DNA from: JTS-RE37 sp041744575
Lineage (GTDB): Bacteria; Bacteroidota; Bacteroidia; Flavobacteriales; Flavobacteriaceae
Direction of reading: 5' to 3'
DNA length: 64,000 bases
Assembly (NCBI GenBank): GCA_041744575.1
Contig: JBGTKP010000021.1
Span: 45,801 to 109,800, forward strand
Shown in pieces: positions 41,903 to 51,104 of this stretch (the first letter of the stretch is position 1; each line of letters starts with the position of its first letter). The notes below the pieces were generated by a model. The model was not told where the DNA came from, did not search any database, and saw nothing but the letters and a program-made list of their open reading frames with translations. A program made the position numbers and the translations under genes.

Positions 41903-44900
41903 TTAAAATGTTACGTTAAACCCTAAACTTGTTATTACAGGTAGAGGATATCCGCCGTTATCAATACTAAATTCAATTGGAGTTCCACCTGCTTCCGGAG
42001 TAAATCCGGAATTGTGTTTCCAGGTATACAAGTTCTGTGCATTGAGATATAACCTCATGTTTTTTATCTCAAAGCCCTTTATTGCCATTGGCACAAAATT
42101 GTAGGCCAATTGAACATTCCGAATTCTTACATAACTTCCATCTTCTATATTATAGGTCGAATTTAGCTTGTTATACCCCGCTGCTTCAGTTAACCTGGGC
42201 TCCCAGTTTGAAGTCCCCCCACCTATCCATCTGTCTGCCCTTGCAGTCCTGTAATTAAATTGAGCGAAAGTACTTCCGTTACCCCAATTCCGCCATACCT
42301 CATTTCCATAAACCCCTTGTACATCAATGTCTAAGGAGAGGTTTTTATAAGCAAGATTCAAACTCCCGCCATATGTAAAATCAGGCGTTGGGTTTCCTAT
42401 TACGGTTCTGTCATCTTCCGTAATTTCACCATCACCATTCACGTCTCTGTATTTAAAATCTCCGGGGGCATAACTTCCTAAAGTGCTCGGCGGGGAATTC
42501 TGGATATCCAGGTTCGACTGATAGAGCCCTTCGACCTCATACCCAAAAAACGAACCAATAGGAAAACCCTCGCTTGTTCGAGTCGGGCCGGCAAAAAGCT
42601 CAAACCCGGGTTCAACCACAGAATTTACAGTATTGGCTACTGTCGCTAAGTTTCCGCTTAATGAATATCGGAAATCCGATCCTACTTCATCGCTCCAGGT
42701 GGTTGAAAATTCAAACCCTTTATTTTCAATTTCCCCTGCATTGGTATAAAATTGTTCACTACCTCTTTCAACGAACACCAGTAAATCTTTCGTTATTTTA
42801 TTATAGTAGGCCGCTTCAAACCTTAGTCTGCTCTCAAAAGTTGCCAGCTCAAAACCCCCTTCATAAGAGGTAATGGTTTCCCATTTTAAGTCGTTCGTAT
42901 TCCTATAGGCTAAAACATAGGCAGGGATCACACCTTGAGGATTGCCCAACACGGCTGATGCTCCTAATTGATAATTGGGCAGATAAGGGTAATTTACCGC
43001 ATTATATTGATTTCCCAACTCTCCATAAGAACCCTTGATCTTTAAATAGTTTATAGCACTGTTCTCCATAAATTTTTCCCTGCTCAGTTCCCAGGCCGCA
43101 CCCAACGACCAAAAATTCTGGGCTCTGGTCTCTTTAGGTAATTCCGAAGACGAATCTCTTCTGAAGGATCCGTTTAGGATATATTTCCCCTGGTAATTAT
43201 ATAAGACGCGAAATAACCCGGACGAGGTGGCCCTGTCCCATTGTGCGGAATTTGAAACCCTAGTATCCTGATCCCCGAAGGGAAATACATTTAAATACCA
43301 CCATCTCGGATCATTTGGAATTGGCTCCCCGCCGGCCAGTTGTCTTACCGACCCATTGATATTTTCCAAATATTCCTGAAACGCGGTATAACCTAATAAT
43401 GCTGTAACACTGTGATCTCCAATCTCTTTGGCATAAGTTAATAAGTAATCCTGTTGAAAATCCTGCTTGGTATTGTTGTATTGGGTTACACTTGTTAATA
43501 TTTGTCCTGAAAAATTGGCAATTTCATCGCTCTCAGCAACATACACGGGTGTAAGAGGAGAATATCCTCTTCCTTTTTCAATGCCATAATTACCCATAAA
43601 GGCCGTCCTGAAGGTAAAGTCCTTTAAGAATTTTAATTCCGCAAAAATATTACCTACAAGGCGGTAGGTGTCATTTATAGAGGCCGGTAGCCTCTCATTT
43701 ACTACGAGCAAAGGGTTTCCTACCTGCGCGCCGCCAATGGCAATGGGCATTTGATTGTATACACCATCCGCATTAAAAGGACTCACTACAGGCGTTGCTA
43801 TCAGGGCAGCACCGAAATTATATGGACTATCGGGGGGTGGTCCGGGCAAATCTGATTTTACGCCATTTAACCCAATACCCACTTTTAAGTTATTGGAAAG
43901 GTTGATTTCGTTATTTACATTAAAGGTAATCCTTTGTAGCTCTTCATTTCTTATAACGCCTTGTTCATTTAAATACCCCAAACCAATACTTAGTCTATTT
44001 TTTTCAGTGCCGCTTTGAATACTTAAATTAGCCATTTGAACAATGGCCCCATCATTTTTTACCTGGTCAATCCAATCGGTATTGCCATTGAAGAGATTAT
44101 ATGAGTCATAGGGCTCTAAGCCATCATTAACCAGGCGTTCATCAAATAGTGTTTTAAATAAGTCGGCATCGGCCAGATCAGGTTTTCCGGTTATATATTT
44201 GACCCCGGTTGAGGATGAAAAAGTGATATTTAAACTTCCTTCCTTCGCTTTCTTTGTCGTAACAAGTATTACTCCATTTGCCCCTCTTACCCCGAATATC
44301 GCCAGTGAAGACGGGTCTTTTAATAATTCAATGGACTCTATGTCATTTGGATTGATATAATTTATGTTTTCACTAAAAATTCCATCAACCACATATAATG
44401 GCTTGGTTTGATTTCTACTGACGGTACCCCTGATACGAATGTCCGGTTCTTGTCCGGGCTGTCCCGAATTAACCACGGATAAACCTGCAACCTTCCCTTG
44501 CAGGGAAGCAACCGGGTTGGCATTGGGTTTGTCTGCAACTTCATCGCCCTCAATCCTAACAATTGAACCGGCAAGATCTCTTTTTTTTGCAGTACCATAG
44601 CCCACCACAACCACTTCATCCAGGGCCTGCGCATCTTCGGCCAGGCTGACATTAATCGTAGTCTGTGCATCAATTGGGATTTCCTGGGTGGTATATCCAA
44701 TGTAACTAACTGTGAGAACACCATCCTGGGGTACCCCGGAAAGTGTAAAATTTCCGTCAAAATCCGTTTGGGTCCCGGTAGTAGTTCCCTGAACCACAAT
44801 ACTGGCCCCGGGCAATGGCTCCCCATTAACATCGGTAACCAGACCGGAAACCGTGATGTCCTGTTGTGCCAAGGCAACAACCCCCGTCACTAAAAAGCAG

Positions 44901-44929
44901 ATTAATAAAAAAATGTTCCGAATTCTCAT
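41903..44929 (-). CDS. SusC/RagA-family TonB-linked outer-membrane transporter (PUL 1)
   Basis: A 1008-residue TonB-dependent transporter. After a signal peptide it has a carboxypeptidase-D regulatory-like domain (ITVSGLVTDVNGEPLPGAS, FTLSGVPQDGVLTVSYIG), the segment LDEVVVVGYGTAKKRDLAGSI at the TonB/plug junction, a plug domain (RIRGTVSRNQTKPLYVVDG, NPNDIESIELLKDPSSLAIFG) and a 22-strand-type barrel ending ITSLGFNVTF. It takes up oligosaccharide into the periplasm with SusD. First gene of the PUL transcript; a palindrome lies about 50 bases upstream. Confidence 0.95.
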   Translation of the reverse strand: MRIRNIFLLICFLVTGVVALAQQDITVSGLVTDVNGEPLPGASIVVQGTTTGTQTDFDGNFTLSGVPQDGVLTVSYIGYTTQEIPIDAQTTINVSLAEDAQALDEVVVVGYGTAKKRDLAGSIVRIEGDEVADKPNANPVASLQGKVAGLSVVNSGQPGQEPDIRIRGTVSRNQTKPLYVVDGIFSENINYINPNDIESIELLKDPSSLAIFGVRGANGVILVTTKKAKEGSLNITFSSSTGVKYITGKPDLADADLFKTLFDERLVNDGLEPYDSYNLFNGNTDWIDQVKNDGAIVQMANLSIQSGTEKNRLSIGLGYLNEQGVIRNEELQRITFNVNNEINLSNNLKVGIGLNGVKSDLPGPPPDSPYNFGAALIATPVVSPFNADGVYNQMPIAIGGAQVGNPLLVVNERLPASINDTYRLVGNIFAELKFLKDFTFRTAFMGNYGIEKGRGYSPLTPVYVAESDEIANFSGQILTSVTQYNNTKQDFQQDYLLTYAKEIGDHSVTALLGYTAFQEYLENINGSVRQLAGGEPIPNDPRWWYLNVFPFGDQDTRVSNSAQWDRATSSGLFRVLYNYQGKYILNGSFRRDSSSELPKETRAQNFWSLGAAWELSREKFMENSAINYLKIKGSYGELGNQYNAVNYPYLPNYQLGASAVLGNPQGVIPAYVLAYRNTNDLKWETITSYEGGFELATFESRLRFEAAYYNKITKDLLVFVERGSEQFYTNAGEIENKGFEFSTTWSDEVGSDFRYSLSGNLATVANTVNSVVEPGFELFAGPTRTSEGFPIGSFFGYEVEGLYQSNLDIQNSPPSTLGSYAPGDFKYRDVNGDGEITEDDRTVIGNPTPDFTYGGSLNLAYKNLSLDIDVQGVYGNEVWRNWGNGSTFAQFNYRTARADRWIGGGTSNWEPRLTEAAGYNKLNSTYNIEDGSYVRIRNVQLAYNFVPMAIKGFEIKNMRLYLNAQNLYTWKHNSGFTPEAGGTPIEFSIDNGGYPLPVITSLGFNVTF

Positions 44930-44977
44930 AATAGTGCAATGAAGAAGTTAGTTTTTTACTAAGTTACTAATTGCTGA

Positions 44978-44989
44978 GTTGTTAACAAC
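44978..44989. promoter_or_regulatory. 12-bp palindrome before susC 1 (candidate operator)
   Basis: GTTGTTAACAAC is a perfect 12-bp palindrome 49 bases upstream of the susC start in the 225-base gap to the regulator gene. A site for the neighbouring LuxR-type regulator is possible; no second copy was found near uxaC. Confidence 0.3.
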
Positions 44990-45154
44990 CCGAGGCACTA
45001 CATAAAATGTACGTCAGTCTATAAGGACCTCAAAGTGGGCATTTTCTCTACAATTGCAGTAGTTTCCTGAAAATTGAAGTAAGACAATTTAGCATTTTGA
45101 TGTAATAATGATGTGGTAATTTTAACAATATCGGCTATGGAAATGAGGCGGGTG

Positions 45155-47908
45155 CTAACGAAGCATGATAAGAAAATTGCTGATGTTCTGCCCGGCACTT
45201 ATGCCAAGCTTTCTGCGCAATCTGTAGCGGTGGATCTCCACCCCGCGAATAGTGATACCCATCAATGGAGCTATTTCCTTTGAGGATAAATTCATTTTAA
45301 GGTAGGCGCTGAGTTTTAAATCCTTGGAGCTAAGATTGGGGTACCGGTTTAAAAGCGTATCGAAAAAATCCTCATGCAACTCTTTGAAATTGACCTCAAA
45401 CCGATTCCAATCCTCGGCATCGTCAATGGAATTGTTCAGCTTTCTCATAAAAAGCCTGTAACGCTGCTGATTTGGAAAGCGTTCTTTATTGAGGGTAAGC
45501 AGGTTTTTCAATTCTAGGATGAGTTCATTTTTACGTGCAACATCCATCGTGCTACGGGCAAGTTCATTTTGTTTATGTTTGATCTCCCTGGCCAGTTTAT
45601 CTCTTTCAATCTGTGCCAGGTGTTCCTCCTGTTCATTTTGCAACCTGACAATAAGCAATTCATGTTTCTTTTTCAGTTTTTGGCGATTGTACCAGCGGAT
45701 AATCAAAATTAATCCGACGACCATCAAGGCATAAATGCCAATCATTAAATGCGAAAAATACCATGGGGCAGCAATCTTAAAGGTAATGATCAGTGGAGAC
45801 GATTTTTCATCCTGCATATTAACCGTGACCACCTCCAGCCGGTAGGACCCAAATGGCAGATTCTGAAATTGCAGGTTGCCCTGATTTCTGTATTCCTTCT
45901 GGTCTCGTGCCCCCTCCAGGGTATATAAGTAGCGCGGACTGACCTGTCTGGCTGATGATACTTCGACGTGTATGGCCCTGGAATGATTATTGGGAATGCG
46001 ATAAGAAGCATCCTTTATGTAATAGAACTCTTTCTCATCCCGGAAGGCGCTTAGTTCCGGGGTGTGTAATTGTTGTAGCTCAAGCTGCTTCCGTAACCTG
46101 GTACCATTCAGCTTTGCAAAGCCATCGATCAGTGTGAAATAATAGATGGAGTCATTTATTTTTATAATGTTCTCAGAATCCGGCGCCAGTCGCTTTTGAA
46201 GCAGTTTGTCATCCAGCATAAAATGCCTCAGTTTCAGATCGCTCTGAATGACTTCCTTTGAGCCCTCATTATCAATAAACCAAAAATATTCCTCATCAAA
46301 GTAGAGCAATTCTTTGTGATTGTATTCCTGAAATTCATCGAACCTTGTTATTTTTCCCGGTATGGGATCGTATTTATACCAGATCCCTGCACTGAGAAAT
46401 ACAATCTGGTTCTTTATTTTAAAAAGTTTGATGTTGTAAGGATCAGGGATCGCGTCCTTCTCTATTTCGTCTATTCGAATTACCGAATCCCTCAGCTCAT
46501 TTAAATGAACTTTGTAAATCCCTTTATAAGGATGGGCGACCCACATGGTTCGCATATCCTCGAAACAAAGATATTTAACAGGAAATGTAATACCACCAAC
46601 GGCCTTTGCCTCCCAATCCCCGCGCTCATTCTTTCCGTACCTCGCCAGGCCTGTATAAGTGCCCTGAAGAAATGATGAAGGATCTTCAGGGATATGCACG
46701 ATCTTATAACCTCCCGAAATATTGGTTACCGGAGATAATTTGCCTTCCTTTATTGTAAAGGTACCCGTATTGTGGCCACAAAAAAGTTCTCCGTCTACCA
46801 CCTCCAGATCCCAGACATGTCCCTGGGATCCTTCCACAAAATTCAGCTGATCCCCCTGAAAATAATATACGCCTGTATTGCTTCCCAGATACAATGTAGC
46901 CTCATGTACTGCAAGATCATAGACCGTGCCCAGTACGCCTGAATTATCCGTATATGACGTAAGAGGACTGTTAAGCTGTACCCGGTCTATTCCATTATCA
47001 AGTCCCAGCCAGAGTTGGTCCCCCTTTTGAAGCATTGAGAGTACGGTGTTGTTTTGGAGGCCTGATTGGCGGTTGAGCACCTGAAAAGTATCCTCGATAG
47101 GATCATAGAGATACATACCGTTCTTTATGGTCCCAAAAGCAATCCTGCCATCCGATAAGGGAAGTACCTGGTTGAGCTGATGTTGTTTAAGTTCCTCATT
47201 GACAGAGGCCTCATAGGGCTTCAGAATTCCGTTCCTGAGAAGGAAGCATCCATTCAGTTTTGTCCCAATCAGAAGCCCGTCCGGAATACCGTCCATATCA
47301 ATGACGATCTTATCATCCAACAGCTCATCATTTCTGAGTCGGATACAATCTGTTCCTGAAATGCGGAAAAGCATTTCGTAGCCACCCGCTACGAGCACAT
47401 CCTCATTGTATGTTGTGAGATAGCTGACGACAAAAGGGGTGTTTATCATACGAATGGCATCATCCTTATACTCATAAACCCCGGAAAATGACCTGAACAG
47501 AATGGCGTCGTTATGTGGAACAATCTGCCAAAACTCTTCATTGGTGAAAACGCGATTATGGATGAGGTGGGTCAATGAAGTGTATTCCAGCTTTCCAAAC
47601 GCATTTTTAACCCAATAGCCAAACTCCTCATAAGACCCTGTGTAAATGCGGCCTTCCACTTGTAGAACCGAACGAATGGTAGTACTGTGGGGAAGCCTGT
47701 AGAGGGTCCATTTCTCACCATTAAAATGTAACAATCCCTTGTTATTGGCCACATACAGATCGCCGTTTTCATCACAGCTCAGGCCCCAGTTCTTGCTCGC
47801 CGCCTGATACTCGAAAATAGGATAATTCTGGATCGGGGGCATGAGCACCTGTCCCCATATTGCGAGTGGCACGCAAAGCAGAATACAAAAATATTTAATA
47901 CAATTCAT
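45155..47908 (-). CDS. Membrane-bound propeller/YYY sensor with LuxR-type HTH
   Basis: A 917-residue regulator that joins an exported sensor to a DNA-binding domain. After a signal peptide, two-component-regulator propeller repeats (such as LYVANNKGLLHF and LWLGLDNGIDRV) fill most of the first 600 residues. A Y_Y_Y domain follows (RYLYTLEGARDQKEYRNQG, FGSYRLEVVTVN), one transmembrane helix (about 718–738), a coiled coil, and a LuxR-type helix-turn-helix at the end (LSSKEIAPLMGITIRGVEIHRY). There is no kinase or receiver domain, so it likely signals directly to DNA. By position it regulates the PUL. Confidence 0.87.
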   Translation of the reverse strand: MNCIKYFCILLCVPLAIWGQVLMPPIQNYPIFEYQAASKNWGLSCDENGDLYVANNKGLLHFNGEKWTLYRLPHSTTIRSVLQVEGRIYTGSYEEFGYWVKNAFGKLEYTSLTHLIHNRVFTNEEFWQIVPHNDAILFRSFSGVYEYKDDAIRMINTPFVVSYLTTYNEDVLVAGGYEMLFRISGTDCIRLRNDELLDDKIVIDMDGIPDGLLIGTKLNGCFLLRNGILKPYEASVNEELKQHQLNQVLPLSDGRIAFGTIKNGMYLYDPIEDTFQVLNRQSGLQNNTVLSMLQKGDQLWLGLDNGIDRVQLNSPLTSYTDNSGVLGTVYDLAVHEATLYLGSNTGVYYFQGDQLNFVEGSQGHVWDLEVVDGELFCGHNTGTFTIKEGKLSPVTNISGGYKIVHIPEDPSSFLQGTYTGLARYGKNERGDWEAKAVGGITFPVKYLCFEDMRTMWVAHPYKGIYKVHLNELRDSVIRIDEIEKDAIPDPYNIKLFKIKNQIVFLSAGIWYKYDPIPGKITRFDEFQEYNHKELLYFDEEYFWFIDNEGSKEVIQSDLKLRHFMLDDKLLQKRLAPDSENIIKINDSIYYFTLIDGFAKLNGTRLRKQLELQQLHTPELSAFRDEKEFYYIKDASYRIPNNHSRAIHVEVSSARQVSPRYLYTLEGARDQKEYRNQGNLQFQNLPFGSYRLEVVTVNMQDEKSSPLIITFKIAAPWYFSHLMIGIYALMVVGLILIIRWYNRQKLKKKHELLIVRLQNEQEEHLAQIERDKLAREIKHKQNELARSTMDVARKNELILELKNLLTLNKERFPNQQRYRLFMRKLNNSIDDAEDWNRFEVNFKELHEDFFDTLLNRYPNLSSKDLKLSAYLKMNLSSKEIAPLMGITIRGVEIHRYRLRRKLGISAGQNISNFLIMLR

Positions 47909-48164
47909 ACTATATTGAGAGCAATGCTCCCTGTAATATACGAAAAAGTAATGCCGGGTTGAACCACCCCATATTGTCCGGGAAAGTTGTCCGGAGTCAT
48001 TTGCACGTAAAATGATTTAACCAATAAATCTTCTTAACTTCCGGGTCGTAACAGTCTTGTTTTTGCCTCAACCGCCGTAAGCCTGTGCATGAATCACAAT
48101 TCATAATACGCCAGCGGCCGGAAACGAGGAAAGGCTTTTAGGGTTGCAAAGATATAATACTTCA

Positions 48165-49571
48165 ATGTTCTCGGAAAAACCATTCATACACGACCATTTT
48201 TTACTTGAAAACAAATTCGCAGAGGCACTATACCATGATTATGCCAAGGGGATGCCCATTTTGGACTACCATTGTCATTTGAGTCCGGCAGACATTGCAG
48301 TCAATCGGACTTTCAACAACATTACCGAGGCCTGGATCCATGGAGACCATTACAAGTGGCGCGCCATGAGGGCGTTGGGGATTGATGAGGATTACATTAC
48401 GGGAAATGCAGCCGATCGGGACAAGTTTCAGAAGTGGGCGGAAGCCGTTCCGTTTACCATTAGAAATCCACTTTATCATTGGACACATCTGGAGCTTGCC
48501 AGGTATTTTGATCGTTATGAACTGCTCAACGGGGAGTCCGCAGAAATGATTTATCACGATACAACCGAGCGATTGAACTCAGATAATAATGGTTGCCTGG
48601 ACCTCCTTGAAAGAATGAATGTCGAAGTGGTCTGTACCACAGATGACCCTGTTGATTCTTTGGAAAACCATAAAAATTTAGCGCAAAGTAATTCTGCCTT
48701 AAAGATGAGCATGTCATTCCGTCCCGACCGGGCACTTCAAATTGACCAACCACACTTTGCAGACTATATTGAGACTCTTGAAACAGCATCAAAGATTACT
48801 GTGAATTCCTTTGATTCCTTATGTGAGGCCTTAAAAGCACGAATGAGATATTTTGACAGCAATGGATGCAAGTTAGCTGACCATGGATTAAACGCCATTT
48901 ATTGTTTGCCATATTCGGCCGCCGAGGTCGAGGCGGCCTTTGAGCTGGGAAGGAACCGGAAGTCTGTTTCCTCCACGGCATCCATGAAATTTAAAAGTGC
49001 CCTTTTACAATTTCTTGCAGAAGCCTATAATGAACTTGGGTGGGTGCAGCAATTCCATTTAGGAGCCCTCCGAAATAATAACAGCCGCATGAATGCCTTA
49101 CTTGGCGCGGATACAGGCTGGGATTCCATAGGGGATTTTCCGCAGGCCGAAAGTCTGTCCCGGTTCCTGAACCTGCTGGACCAAAAAAATCAATTGACCA
49201 AGACCATCCTTTACAATTCCAACCCCGGGGATAATGCCATCCTGGCGACCATGACCGGTAATTTCAATGACGGAAGTGTCCGCGGAAAGATACAGTTTGG
49301 TTCCGGCTGGTGGTTCCTTGACCAGAAAGATGGAATGACGCAGCAATTGAACACCCTGTCCAATATGGCGCTCCTGAGTTGCTTTATAGGCATGATAACG
49401 GATTCGAGAAGTTTCCTTTCTTTTCCCAGACACGAGTATTTCCGGCGGGTCCTATGTAATATCCTGGGGGGTGAAATCAGTCGGGGGGAACTGCCTCAGG
49501 AAATTCCATGGATTGGAAAAATAGTACAGGATATCTGTTATCACAATGCAAAGGAGTACTTTAATTTTTAA
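48165..49571 (+). CDS. uxaC: Uronate isomerase
   Basis: Interconverts D-glucuronate with D-fructuronate and D-galacturonate with D-tagaturonate. 468 residues from ATG 48165 (a TTG frame from 48144 would add seven residues). The metal-binding HxH is in LDYHCHLSP (His36, His38), CTTDDPVDSLENH follows, and the C-terminal GIMTDSR-like element is GMITDSRSFLSFPRHEYFRR. Cytoplasmic. First gene of an operon with a TRAP transporter and uxaB, divergent from the PUL regulator. Confidence 0.95.
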   Translation: MFSEKPFIHDHFLLENKFAEALYHDYAKGMPILDYHCHLSPADIAVNRTFNNITEAWIHGDHYKWRAMRALGIDEDYITGNAADRDKFQKWAEAVPFTIRNPLYHWTHLELARYFDRYELLNGESAEMIYHDTTERLNSDNNGCLDLLERMNVEVVCTTDDPVDSLENHKNLAQSNSALKMSMSFRPDRALQIDQPHFADYIETLETASKITVNSFDSLCEALKARMRYFDSNGCKLADHGLNAIYCLPYSAAEVEAAFELGRNRKSVSSTASMKFKSALLQFLAEAYNELGWVQQFHLGALRNNNSRMNALLGADTGWDSIGDFPQAESLSRFLNLLDQKNQLTKTILYNSNPGDNAILATMTGNFNDGSVRGKIQFGSGWWFLDQKDGMTQQLNTLSNMALLSCFIGMITDSRSFLSFPRHEYFRRVLCNILGGEISRGELPQEIPWIGKIVQDICYHNAKEYFNF

Positions 49572-49629
49572 AATTTGGAGCTCTATTCTGCGTGGATAGT
49601 AGCTGGTCCGTAAAAAAAGGTTTATAGAA

Positions 49630-50640
49630 GTGAATAAAACTGCATCCGGAACCATCCCTGTCACCAGGCAACTGTTGTCGCTGAGCATCGGCCTGCTCTG
49701 CCTGTTGCTGTCAGGTTGCGCCACAGATGGCCGGACAAGGATCCTCCGGCTGGCTCATGGTCTGGATGTCAACCATTCGGTTCACAAAGCCATGGTACGT
49801 ATGGGCGAAGACCTTTACAAGAGGTCCGGAGGAGAACTCCGGCTGGAAATATATCCTAATCAGCAATTGGGCACTGAAAGGGAATGCCTCGAATTACTGC
49901 AGATTGGCAGTCTTGATATGACCAAAGTATCTGTCGGGGTACTTGAAAATTTTGCTCCTAAAATGAAAGTCCTGGGCCTGCCCTTCCTGTTCAGGGACAG
50001 GGAACATTCTTTCCAGGTACTTGATGGCCCTATCGGTCAGGAACTCCTGGACGATGGTTCGAAATACTGGCTCAAAGGACTTGGATATTACGATGCCGGA
50101 AGCCGGAGTTTCTATACCCTAAAAACTCCGGTACATGCTCCGGAAGATCTCAAAGGACTAAAGATCAGGGTGCAGGAAAGTGTTACTGCTGTGGAAATGG
50201 TCCAGGAACTGGGGGGTTCACCCACCCCGATTTCCTGGGGGGAACTGTACACTGCCCTTCAACAGGGCGTGGTTGACGGGGCGGAAAATAATCCCCCCAG
50301 CTTTTACCTGTCACGACATTACGAAGTATGCAAATACTATTCCCTCGACGAACATACGGTACTGCCGGATGTGCTCATTATCGGCAGCCATCTTTGGGAT
50401 CTTTTAACCGGACAGCAGCAGGAATGGCTGGATGATGCCGTAAAGCAGTCAGTGAAATACCAGAGAAAACTTTGGGCAATTTCTGAAAAGGAAGCCCTGG
50501 AGGCCGTTCAAAAAGCAGGCGTTGAGATCCTGTATCCGGAAAAGGCGCTTTTTTCTGAAAAAGTTGAAGGGATCTATAAACGATACGCAAATAATCCCGA
50601 AATGCAAACACTTATCCGGGAAATCCGGGAAACCCGATAA
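49630..50640 (+). CDS. dctP: TRAP transporter solute-binding protein, DctP family (lipoprotein)
   Basis: Extracytoplasmic receptor that hands its ligand to the DctQM permease. GTG start at 49630, then a signal with lipobox LLLSGC (Cys30), so it is membrane-anchored rather than free, unlike most proteobacterial DctP. Family landmarks are LGTERECLELLQIGSLD, LKGLKIRVQES, TPISWGELYTALQQGVVDGAENNP and FYLSRHYEVCKYYSLDEH. 336 residues. In this operon the ligand is probably a uronate such as galacturonate or glucuronate. Confidence 0.93.
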   Translation: MNKTASGTIPVTRQLLSLSIGLLCLLLSGCATDGRTRILRLAHGLDVNHSVHKAMVRMGEDLYKRSGGELRLEIYPNQQLGTERECLELLQIGSLDMTKVSVGVLENFAPKMKVLGLPFLFRDREHSFQVLDGPIGQELLDDGSKYWLKGLGYYDAGSRSFYTLKTPVHAPEDLKGLKIRVQESVTAVEMVQELGGSPTPISWGELYTALQQGVVDGAENNPPSFYLSRHYEVCKYYSLDEHTVLPDVLIIGSHLWDLLTGQQQEWLDDAVKQSVKYQRKLWAISEKEALEAVQKAGVEILYPEKALFSEKVEGIYKRYANNPEMQTLIREIRETR

Positions 50641-50641
50641 T

Positions 50642-51100
50642 ATGGGCATACGCGCCTTCATAGATCATCTCATTTCCAAAGCGCTCGTCATTATCATGGC
50701 GGTAATGGTCATCAATGTTTTATGGCAGGTCTTTACACGCTTTGTGCTGGACGTCCCAAGTTCCTTTACTGATGAACTCGCACGCTATCTGATGATCTGG
50801 CTCGGCGTCCTGGGTGCGGCCTATGTTTCAGGCAGGAACGGTCATGTGGCCATTGATGTCCTGGCCAGGCGAACTTCACCACGGGTTCAAAAAGGTCTTT
50901 CACATCTTGTCAGTTTCCTGATCATTGCCTTTGTCCTGACCGCCTTTATAATTGGAGGCGCCCGGCTTGTGTACATTTCATATATCCTGGGGCAACATTC
51001 CCCGGCCCTGCGTATTCCACTGGCTATGGTCTACCTGATCATCCCGATAAGCGGCATCTTCATCATTTATTATAAAATAGCTGACATACTAAAGAACTGA
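50642..51100 (+). CDS. dctQ: TRAP transporter small permease, DctQ family
   Basis: A 152-residue membrane protein with four helices and the family motif DELARYLMIWLGVLGAAY, plus RNGHVAIDVL between helices. ATG 50642 is one base after the dctP stop; a longer frame from 50522 lies inside dctP and is not used. Inner membrane partner of DctM. Confidence 0.93.
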   Translation: MGIRAFIDHLISKALVIIMAVMVINVLWQVFTRFVLDVPSSFTDELARYLMIWLGVLGAAYVSGRNGHVAIDVLARRTSPRVQKGLSHLVSFLIIAFVLTAFIIGGARLVYISYILGQHSPALRIPLAMVYLIIPISGIFIIYYKIADILKN

Positions 51101-51104
51101 GGCC

